From an uncultured Clostridia bacterium (lineage in GTDB: Bacteria; Bacillota; Clostridia; Lachnospirales; Lachnospiraceae): a stretch of DNA of 38,757 nt. Made by a program: the position numbers and the translations under genes. The DNA lies in assembly GCA_947643415.1 (NCBI GenBank), contig CANRWA010000037.1, positions 1 to 38,757 on the forward strand. The letters are read 5' to 3'. The notes under the pieces are model-generated. The model saw nothing but the letters and a program-made list of their open reading frames with translations. It made no database searches and was not told where the DNA came from. Positions 33,478 through 38,757 of this stretch are shown in pieces (position 1 is the stretch's first letter; each line of letters starts with the position of its first letter).

Positions 33478-33870
33478 TTGGCTAGTTCAACATTTTATGG
33501 AACAGGAAGAAGAAAATCCAGTGTTGCCCGTGTATATATTACACCGGGTACTGGTAAAGTGACAATCAATAAAAAAGATATGGATGATTATTTTGGTCTT
33601 GAGACTCTTAAGATCATCGTTCGCCAGCCGCTGGAGGCAACAAATACAGCAGATAAATATGATGTAAAGGTAAATGTGCGTGGTGGTGGGTTTACCGGTC
33701 AGGCAGGTGCGATCCGTCATGGAATCGCCCGTGCATTGAATAAGGCAGATGAAGATTTCAGACCGATCCTCAAGAAGGCGGGATACCTTACCCGTGATTC
33801 ACGTATGAAGGAAAGAAAGAAGTATGGTCTGAAAAAAGCCCGTAGGGCACCACAGTTTAGTAAGAGATAA
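33478..33870 (+). CDS. rpsI: 30S ribosomal protein S9
   Basis: S9 (130 aa), whose C-terminal tail reaches the P-site tRNA. It starts [25 protein letters not shown] and ends with the tail [17 protein letters not shown]. The start codon is TTG, 8 bases after AAAGGAG, supported by the family N terminus. It ends with a strong terminator 28 bp downstream. Confidence 0.97.
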   Translation: MASSTFYGTGRRKSSVARVYITPGTGKVTINKKDMDDYFGLETLKIIVRQPLEATNTADKYDVKVNVRGGGFTGQAGAIRHGIARALNKADEDFRPILKKAGYLTRDSRMKERKKYGLKKARRAPQFSKR

Positions 33871-33897
33871 TTACAAGCAGAATAAGAGATTTTATAG

Positions 33898-33935
33898 AAC
33901 CCTTGAAAGTCCAGTATTTTCAAGGGTTTTCTTTA
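33898..33935 (+). terminator. Terminator after rpsI
   Basis: AACCCTTGAAA (33898-33908) pairs with TTTCAAGGGTT (33918-33928), followed by TTCTTT. It marks the end of the conserved block; the AT-rich accessory island begins right after it. Confidence 0.88.
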
Positions 33936-34033
33936 TGCCTAAAGTTTTCTGAAATTGTGATAAAAAGTGTTGAATTTTGAAGCATAGCACACACATAGCA
34001 CACAAGCAGCACACATACGAGAGCATAAAAATT

Positions 34034-34091
34034 TTGTGTCTTGCGTAAGACTTTTGTATAATGCGGTTATAATCGTAAAAGGATTTACGAT
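34034..34091 (+). promoter_or_regulatory. Promoter and leader hairpin of the mobile-element remnant
   Basis: TTGTGT (34034-34039) and TATAAT (34057-34062) are separated by 17 bp, with the small arm pair GTCTT/AAGAC in the spacer. A perfect hairpin, ATCGTAAA (34072-34079) against TTTACGAT (34084-34091), lies in the leader. Upstream, AGCACACA-type direct repeats occupy 33984-34014. Confidence 0.55.
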
Positions 34092-34110
34092 AGAAAAAGG
34101 CGGTGTTTTC

Positions 34111-34215
34111 ATGGATCGAACAGCGTATAAGAACTGGCATATCAAAGAGCATTACGACAGGATAAACTTTGTCATACCTAAAGGCGAAAAGGACAGGATA
34201 AAGAAAATATTATGA
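34111..34215 (+). pseudogene. Truncated Arc-like small protein of a mobile element
   Basis: A 34-residue open frame, starting MDRTAYKNWHIKEHYDRINF and ending GEKDRIKKIL. It resembles the N-terminal half of the short ribbon-helix-helix proteins that are common in Lachnospiraceae transposons and integrative elements, which run to about 60-80 residues. The frame ends where the DNA-binding helices should follow. I read it as a deletion remnant; the deletion joins it almost directly to the resolvase fragment. Confidence 0.55.
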
Positions 34216-34216
34216 A

Positions 34217-34489
34217 ATGATAGAGGATTTGTCTTATATCAAGGACGAGGGCTTTTGTCTGTATGAAGAATTATATAATAAGGGTATAGAGCTTGTATTA
34301 CTGAAAGAGCCGCATATCAACACAAGTACATATAAGAAAGTATTAGAGAGCAATATTTCAATGACAGGGGTATATGTTGATTTTATCTTAGAGGGTGTGA
34401 ATAAATATCTTATGTCACTTGCAAAGGAACAGATAGGGCTTGCAAGGAATACATTTTACAAATATAAAAGAGAATTAAAAGCGGAATAA
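34217..34489 (+). pseudogene. Resolvase / serine recombinase remnant with internal deletion
   Basis: A 90-residue frame. Residues 20-75 (GIELVLLKEPHINTSTYKKVL, then MTGVYVDFILEGVNKYLMSLAKEQ) match by memory the middle of Lachnospiraceae resolvase-family recombinases. The final residues ARNTFYKYKRELKAE match the far C-terminal helix-turn-helix. The N-terminal catalytic serine region and about 70 residues between AKEQI and ARNTF are missing. The protein cannot be an active recombinase. The fusion GLARNTF appears to be the deletion joint. Confidence 0.6.
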
Positions 34490-34512
34490 GGATTGTTTAG
34501 GCAGGGTTCATA

Positions 34513-34668
34513 ATGGACTGCTGCCATTCTGAAATATTCTTGAAATATGCAAAAAGGCGGTTTTGTGATAAAATAAAAGAGAAGGCGTTGCTTTCGTGGG
34601 CAGAACTACAGGCAGAGTATGAAAAGCATAAAATGAAGGCGGAACGGCAAAACCTTGGAGAACTTTGA
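34513..34668 (+). CDS. Possible small ORF in the island remnant, unknown
   Basis: A 51-residue open frame (MDCCHSEIFLKYAKRRFCDK at the start, KMKAERQNLGEL at the end), charged and helical in its second half. It has no good ribosome binding site. It may be the tail of a larger mobile-element gene. I do not recognise it. Confidence 0.3.
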   Translation: MDCCHSEIFLKYAKRRFCDKIKEKALLSWAELQAEYEKHKMKAERQNLGEL

Positions 34669-34717
34669 TTAAAAACTGGGAATCATTTCGAAATTCAAAG
34701 TTGGAGGAGGAATTAAG

Positions 34718-35431
34718 GTGAAAAAATCTGATAAATATAAAGAACTCTTTAGTAAAGAATATTTGATGGGACCGAATAGTGTGAGATTACTTGAGGAAAT
34801 GCTTGAGAAGTATCCACTTGAGTGTGGAATGAGGGTATTAGACTTAGGTTGTGGAAAAGGATTAACAAGCTTATTTCTTGCGAAAGAATCGGATGTTTAT
34901 GTTTTTGCAACTGATTTATGGATTAGTGCAACAGAGAATAATATTCATTTCAACGAATGGCAGGTTTCAGAAAAGATAATTCCCATTCATGCAGATGCCA
35001 ATGATTTACCCTTTGCGGAGGAATATTTCGATGCTGTTGTAAGCATAGATTCATTACATTATGTTGCTACACAACCGCACTTCTTTGAACAAAAGATTTT
35101 GCCGTTACTAAAACCTAACGGTGTGGCAATTATTGCAATGCCGGGATTAAAGGAAGAGATACGTAGTAAAAAACCAGAAGTTGTACTTGAATGGCTGGAG
35201 GGTGAAGAGAGTGAATTTAATTTGTTTCATAGCAGGGAATGGTGGTTGAATCATATTGGTCAGAGTGATGAGTTTGAAGTTGTGATGGATTTCGATTTAG
35301 AGAGTTTTGATGCGGCATGGAGTGATTGGTTTATATCTAAACATGAATTTGCATTACATGACGAGAAGTTTTTTGCAAAGGGAATTGGACAGTATCTGTC
35401 TATTGTAGGACTTGTTATAAGGAAAGTGTAA
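34718..35431 (+). CDS. Class I SAM-dependent methyltransferase
   Basis: A 237-residue methyltransferase of the ubiE/small-molecule type. SAM motif I is VLDLGCGKGLTSLFLA (about residues 40-55), followed by FATDLWISATENN (motif II), HADANDLPFAEEYFDAVVSIDSLHYV (motifs III-IV) and a LKPNGVAIIAMPG motif. The substrate cannot be read. The GTG start lies after GGAGGAGG. It sits in an AT-rich island with mobile-element remnants and with a GNAT acetyltransferase, so it is probably acquired cargo. Similar island-borne methyltransferases modify small molecules or toxins, but this is only a suggestion. Confidence 0.82.
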   Translation: MKKSDKYKELFSKEYLMGPNSVRLLEEMLEKYPLECGMRVLDLGCGKGLTSLFLAKESDVYVFATDLWISATENNIHFNEWQVSEKIIPIHADANDLPFAEEYFDAVVSIDSLHYVATQPHFFEQKILPLLKPNGVAIIAMPGLKEEIRSKKPEVVLEWLEGEESEFNLFHSREWWLNHIGQSDEFEVVMDFDLESFDAAWSDWFISKHEFALHDEKFFAKGIGQYLSIVGLVIRKV

Positions 35432-35444
35432 GGGGGTAATCGTA

Positions 35445-35657
35445 ATGAGCAAATATAATTCCTTATGGGAATATGTGCAAAAGAATGGCAGTGAATCTTT
35501 TGCACTTACATTTGATGAAATTCAGAATGTTGCAGGAATACCGATAGACCATTCATTTCTGAAATACAAAAGAGAATTAGTGGAATATGGCTATGAGGTT
35601 GGTAAAATTTCAATGAAGGAACAAACAGTTATTTTTAATAGAGTGGACAGCAGGTGA
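35445..35657 (+). CDS. Small DUF7662-like protein
   Basis: A 70-residue protein with KYNSLWEYVQKNGSESFALTFDEIQNVAGIPI, which resembles the KY-PLWEYL---LTFEEIE-ILG pattern of the DUF7662 family as I recall it, followed by a basic C-terminal half (FLKYKRELVEYGYEVGKI). GGGGG lies about 10 bases before the ATG. It directly follows the methyltransferase (13 bp) and probably shares its transcript. Function unknown. Confidence 0.65.
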   Translation: MSKYNSLWEYVQKNGSESFALTFDEIQNVAGIPIDHSFLKYKRELVEYGYEVGKISMKEQTVIFNRVDSR

Positions 35658-35728
35658 TTACCAGGGCGCCGTTGACCCTCGCGGGAATAAAGATGGAACA
35701 TAAATGTATTCAGATGGGGAGGTATTTT

Positions 35729-36241
35729 ATGGAAACGATGGACCTCGTCATAAAGAAAGGTGTGTTTACAGATTGGAAAGACCTTTTACAGAATGTTTTG
35801 TCACAAAAAGAAAGTGCAAAATATATGTTGTGGAACCCGATTTATGATGAAGAACATGCCAGAGAAAATGCAAGGAAGATGATAGAATTTCAGCGAACGC
35901 ATGATGCATGGCTGATTTATGAAAAGAAGAGCAGTCAGGCAATTGGATGGGCAGGAGTTACTGAGGTTGAAAAAGGTGTCTGGGAAGATAGTGGGATTGT
36001 AATTGGACCTGGCTTCACAGGAAAAGGTTATGGAAAACAGTTGCTGCAATGCCTGATCCGCTATGTGTTTGAAGAGAAAAAGGCAGATAAAATGATTTGC
36101 TCCTGCCGGAGTGGAAATAATGTGTCCAGATTATTATGTCAGTCGCTGGGATTTGCTTATGTTGCTGCTGAAGATAAAATAGATCATAGGAATGGAGAAC
36201 ATTATACATTGGAGTACTATGAGTTGGCGCAATGGTGCTAA
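35729..36241 (+). CDS. GNAT family N-acetyltransferase
   Basis: A 170-residue acetyltransferase with the acetyl-CoA binding motif A visible as GIVIGPGFTGKGYGKQLLQCLIRYVFEE (the Q/R-x-x-G-x-G/A site reads GPGFTGKGYGK, about residues 90-100) and the N-terminal LVIKKGVFTDWKDLLQNVLSQKESAKYMLW of ribosomal-protein-like or small-molecule acetyltransferases. I start at 35729 after GGGGAGG; an in-frame ATG at 35654 overlaps the previous gene's stop and lacks a binding site. It ends the accessory island. Substrate unknown. Confidence 0.8.
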   Translation: METMDLVIKKGVFTDWKDLLQNVLSQKESAKYMLWNPIYDEEHARENARKMIEFQRTHDAWLIYEKKSSQAIGWAGVTEVEKGVWEDSGIVIGPGFTGKGYGKQLLQCLIRYVFEEKKADKMICSCRSGNNVSRLLCQSLGFAYVAAEDKIDHRNGEHYTLEYYELAQWC

Positions 36242-36317
36242 TTTGGTCCCACCGTTGAGCCAGTCTGGTAAGATTGAAATTATGAATAAAGGAATCATGG
36301 ATTTTCTCACTGCCATA

Positions 36318-36346
36318 TTGACATTTGTGGGGTAAAGTGGCAGAAT
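36318..36346 (+). promoter_or_regulatory. Candidate promoter of the BIG2-GDPD gene
   Basis: A consensus TTGACA (36318-36323) stands 17 bp before CAGAAT (36341-36346, four of six matches). The arm pair CTGCCA (36310-36315) and TGGCAG (36338-36343) brackets it and may be an operator. The rest of the gap between 36242 and 36384 shows no gene. Confidence 0.45.
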
Positions 36347-36384
36347 GTTATTGGATTATCATATGTAACAGGAGTGTATGGGAA

Positions 36385-38007
36385 ATGGGAAAAAGAAGAG
36401 ATAAAGCCAGTATATTGGCATTCGGGGTATGGATGGCACTGTTTGTCCTGGGGATCAGTGTACAGATGGATGTGGTTCAGGCAAAAAAGCAAGTGAAGGT
36501 CAATTCAATAAAAATAAAAGATGCTTCAAAGGGTCTCCTGATCAATAGGAAGGAGAAGAAAAAACTGAAGCTTCAGGTAAAACCGTCTAAGGTTCCACAA
36601 AAGTACTTGAAATGGAAGTCTTCTGACAAATCGGTGGTCTCAGTAAGCAGTAGAGGTGTAATTAAAGGAAAAAAATATGGGACAGCTTACATTTCAGTTA
36701 AAGTAAAAAGCAATGCCAAAAAGAAAGCAAAGATAAAAGTACAGGTTGGGCAGAAGGTAAAGAAAGTAGCAGTGGCAGCTACGAACATGATGATGGATGT
36801 CAAAACCCAGGCTGTTCTGCCGGTATCTGTGCAGCCGGTGAATGCCACGTATGCGAAGTTAAGATTTACATCATCTAATAAGAAGGTAGCAAGCGTGAGC
36901 AAAGAGGGGCTTATAAAGGCACATCGGGAAGGGGAGGCAGTGATTACAGCAGCCAGCACGGATGGAACGAAGAAGAAGGCTGTATGCAAAGTGAAAGTAC
37001 AGGTTCCCAGCCAGTCTGTGGCACTTGAGACAGAGATTTCTCCCCTGCGTGTGAATGTAGGCGGGACAGTGGAAATTGATGCGCATGTAAAACCCAGTAA
37101 TGCAACGAACCGAAGTGTGAATTATATCAGCAGCAATCCGAGTGTTGCCAGGATTTCAAAATCTGGTACAGTTACCGGCATAAAACCGGGTACGACTGTG
37201 CTGGAGGCGAAAGCAGCGGATGGGAGGTCTTCTGCAAGTGTAAAGGTTGAGGTATACGAATTGGAAGTAAGAAACAGGAAAATGATCGCTCATAGGGGAT
37301 ATAGTACGAAAGCCCCGGAGAATACCCTGGCAGCATTCCGCCTTGCGGTGGAGAGTGGATTTTGGGGAGTGGAGTGTGACGTGCGGAAGACATGGGACGG
37401 GCGTTATGTGATCATGCATGATGCTACGCTGAACCGTATGTGTGGCTATGGTACAGAAGTTTCCATGCTGACATGGAGGGAGATTCAGGATTTCCCGATC
37501 ATATCTGGGAGTAAAATTGGTTCCTATCCGGGACTTAAGGTTCCTTCTCTGGAACAGTATCTGTCTGTTATGGCAAGGAGTGCATCCGTCCACCCGGTGA
37601 TTGAGTTAAAAGAGGCTTACCAATTAGATGATATAGACGAAATTGTAAGTATGGTAGATGAGTATGGGCTTCTGGACAGAACCATATTTATCAGTATGTA
37701 TCAGGATAATCTGTTATTTCTGCAGAGCCTTGGTGTGTTGAAGGAAGGGCAGCTCCAATATATCTATGGAGCAGAAGAGAGAAATAAAGTAGTTGAGATT
37801 GGAACAGAAGAGCTGGAATGGTGTGTCAAAAACAAGATTGACCTGGATGCAAGATACAATCTTTTGACTAAATCTGCTGTCGCATACATGCACAGAGGCG
37901 GAAGGATCGTGAATGCCTGGACAGTAAATGAATTGAGTGAAGCATATGAGATGTTTCGTGATTATGGGATTGATATGCTCACAACAGAGAAGATGCTCGC
38001 ACGTTGA
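36385..38007 (+). CDS. Secreted Ig-like (BIG2) and glycerophosphodiester phosphodiesterase protein
   Basis: A 540-residue exported protein. A signal peptide (about residues 1-33, ending VVQA) is followed by three BIG2-type Ig-like repeats at about 38-120, 125-207 and 210-291. Each has the W/F-x-SS-N/D-x-x-VASVS-x-x-G-x-I/V-x-G/A pattern. A C-terminal GDPD barrel runs from 298 to 540. It has the catalytic residues His303 (AHRGY), Glu330 and Asp332 (ECDVRKTWDG) and His345 (VIMHDATLNR), plus VIELKE and NAWTVNE. It should cleave glycerophosphodiesters such as deacylated lipids or teichoic-acid units outside the cell, with the Ig domains tethering it to the wall or to carbohydrate. The ATG at 36385 follows GGAG by 10 bases. 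Confidence 0.88.
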   Translation: MGKRRDKASILAFGVWMALFVLGISVQMDVVQAKKQVKVNSIKIKDASKGLLINRKEKKKLKLQVKPSKVPQKYLKWKSSDKSVVSVSSRGVIKGKKYGTAYISVKVKSNAKKKAKIKVQVGQKVKKVAVAATNMMMDVKTQAVLPVSVQPVNATYAKLRFTSSNKKVASVSKEGLIKAHREGEAVITAASTDGTKKKAVCKVKVQVPSQSVALETEISPLRVNVGGTVEIDAHVKPSNATNRSVNYISSNPSVARISKSGTVTGIKPGTTVLEAKAADGRSSASVKVEVYELEVRNRKMIAHRGYSTKAPENTLAAFRLAVESGFWGVECDVRKTWDGRYVIMHDATLNRMCGYGTEVSMLTWREIQDFPIISGSKIGSYPGLKVPSLEQYLSVMARSASVHPVIELKEAYQLDDIDEIVSMVDEYGLLDRTIFISMYQDNLLFLQSLGVLKEGQLQYIYGAEERNKVVEIGTEELEWCVKNKIDLDARYNLLTKSAVAYMHRGGRIVNAWTVNELSEAYEMFRDYGIDMLTTEKMLAR

Positions 38008-38055
38008 GCTGCAGAGAAATAAGGCGGTGTGCAGCGATAGAGATTAGAAAAAATT

Positions 38056-38081
38056 ATGCCAGAGGATCACTCCTCTGGCAT
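38056..38081. terminator. Bidirectional terminator shared by the GDPD gene and mscL
   Basis: A perfect 11-bp stem, ATGCCAGAGGA (38056-38066) against TCCTCTGGCAT (38071-38081), with loop TCAC. The minus strand continues into AATTTTTTC and the plus strand into TTTC. On the minus strand the last mscL codons form one arm and its stop codon lies in the loop. Confidence 0.85.
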
Positions 38082-38507
38082 TTCACTTGTTAGTACTGCC
38101 AGTTCAGATGTACAGTGTGGGCATCTTGTTGCTTTGATATCCATTTCGCCCATACAGTAGGGACAGGTTTTTGTTGTCGGCTCTTCTGGTTCTTTCTCTT
38201 TACCCTTTTTTCCAAGAGAGGCGATCATATTCATAGTCTTGATCAAAAGAAAGATGGCGAATGCCATAATGACAAAATTGATGACTGCGGTTAAAAAAGA
38301 GCCATACCGGATTGGTACATCAAGGATACTGAACTGCAGGGCGCTGAGGTCCGTATTGGCAATCAGACCGATCAATGGGGAGATGATGTCTTTTACAAGT
38401 GAGTTTATTATTGCCTGAAAAGCTGCCCCGATGATGACACCGATCGCCAGATCCATAACATTTCCACGCAGCGCGAAGTCCTTGAACTCCTGTAGAAACT
38501 TTTTCAT
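38067..38507 (-). CDS. mscL: Large-conductance mechanosensitive channel with C-terminal zinc ribbon
   Basis: Pressure-release channel of the cytoplasmic membrane. The N-terminal part is typical MscL: KKFLQEFKDFALRGNVMDLAIGVIIGAAFQAIINSLVKDIISPLIG (first helix with the conserved AIGVIIGAAF), a short periplasmic loop, and a second helix (FLTAVINFVIMAFAIFLLIKTMN). The usual charged C-terminal helix is followed by two CxxC knuckles (CPYC and CPHC, about residues 114-132), which form a predicted zinc ribbon not found in the E. coli protein. AAGGAG precedes the ATG. Total 146 residues. Confidence 0.95.
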   Translation of the reverse strand: MKKFLQEFKDFALRGNVMDLAIGVIIGAAFQAIINSLVKDIISPLIGLIANTDLSALQFSILDVPIRYGSFLTAVINFVIMAFAIFLLIKTMNMIASLGKKGKEKEPEEPTTKTCPYCMGEMDIKATRCPHCTSELAVLTSEMPEE

Positions 38508-38615
38508 AAGTGATCTCCTTTTTTATCTTTTGATGGTAATATTGTATCATATGGAAGGAGAGAAATCCAGTTCGTTTTTATAACCTGTTCTTCTATGGGG
38601 TGGGGATGCATTAAA
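38508..38615. other. Intergenic region upstream of mscL
   Basis: It must hold the mscL promoter; a minus-strand TGATACAAT at about 38541-38549 is a possible extended -10 box, but no matching -35 box is clear. No gene is supported. Confidence 0.3.
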
Positions 38616-38757
38616 GTGCAGCAGGTGGATGGAGGCGTGGTCATCAAGATACGTGATATACAATACATTGTCCCGTGCACATAAGAATGACTGGACCGAA
38701 TGCGGGAGTTTAACACATTGAAATTGAAAAAAGTATTGCCAAGCCTTGAAACAGGCT
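38616..38757 (+). pseudogene. Possible decayed LytTR-domain gene fragment, runs off the window
   Basis: The frame reads VQQVDGGVVIKIRDIQYIV, then stops, and reopens as MREFNTLKLKKVLPSLETG at the window end. A one-base shift in between would read RAHKNDWTE. The pieces recall the LytTR DNA-binding domain (strand IKIRDIQYIE, then H..., then a helix before LP). If correct, the gene carries frameshifts. The evidence is thin. Confidence 0.25.

Noticed and set aside
38504..38716. Minus-strand frame of 70 residues upstream of mscL
   Set aside because: It runs into the mscL start, has no clear ribosome binding site and no recognisable domain.
1..38757. tRNA or rRNA genes, complete insertion sequences, prophage genes
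   Set aside because: I saw no cloverleaf-like segment, rRNA segment, transposase gene or phage structural gene anywhere in the window.

Overview
The window looks like a chromosomal piece of a gut-type Lachnospiraceae (Clostridium cluster XIVa, Firmicutes). The evidence is a continuous S10-spc-alpha ribosomal protein supercluster in Firmicutes order (rpsJ to rplQ, with secY-adk-map-infA-rpmJ inside), strong AGGAGG-type ribosome binding sites, zinc-type S14, a PurF with propeptide and Fe-S cysteines, an L17 with an internal insertion, and the ecfA1-ecfA2-ecfT-truA-rplM-rpsI block after rplQ. I cannot fix the genus from the sequence alone.

Layout. (1) 148-2752, minus strand: a NatA/NatB-like ABC exporter pair and a tiny Cys/Gly-rich protein with two hydrophobic segments. 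(2) 2920-8130, plus strand: a GH3-like lipoprotein that has lost the catalytic residues, then purF, purB and an RlmI-like methyltransferase, closed by a strong terminator. (3) 8363-12397, accessory: a DUF4097-type lipoprotein facing a MerR-family regulator, acylphosphatase, then a secreted papain-fold protease-like protein followed by two tandemly duplicated small membrane-anchored proteins. (4) 12398-13008: about 600 bp without a gene, holding an inverted repeat, the S10 promoter and a leader of about 300 nt. (5) 13009-29458: the ribosomal supercluster, with a second promoter in front of rpmJ and palindromic elements in several gaps. (6) 29557-33870: the ECF transporter core (two ATPases plus EcfT, no S component), truA, and rplM-rpsI under their own consensus promoter. 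(7) 33871-36241: an AT-rich island with decayed mobile-element genes (a truncated Arc-like ORF and a resolvase with an internal deletion), a methyltransferase, a small DUF7662-like protein and a GNAT acetyltransferase. (8) 36385-38507: a secreted protein with three Ig-like (BIG2) repeats and a glycerophosphodiesterase domain, convergent with mscL across a shared terminator. The last 140 bp may hold a decayed LytTR-domain gene.

How the parts work together. Regions 5 and 6 supply ribosome assembly, the transcription alpha subunit, protein export (SecY), N-terminal methionine removal (Map), nucleotide balance (Adk), translation initiation (IF-1) and tRNA pseudouridylation. purF and purB supply purine synthesis. 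The most interesting signals are four. A composite palindromic element recurs one base after the stop codons of rplW, rpsS and rpsH; two copies differ by a compensatory base-pair change. The DUF4097 lipoprotein has a textbook MerR-type promoter (19-bp spacer with a perfect dyad). The GH3-like protein upstream of purF looks like a pseudoenzyme. The rpmJ-rpsM gap holds a complex set of complementary arms that may be a structured RNA leader. All functional statements are from sequence reading and family knowledge; no database search was run.
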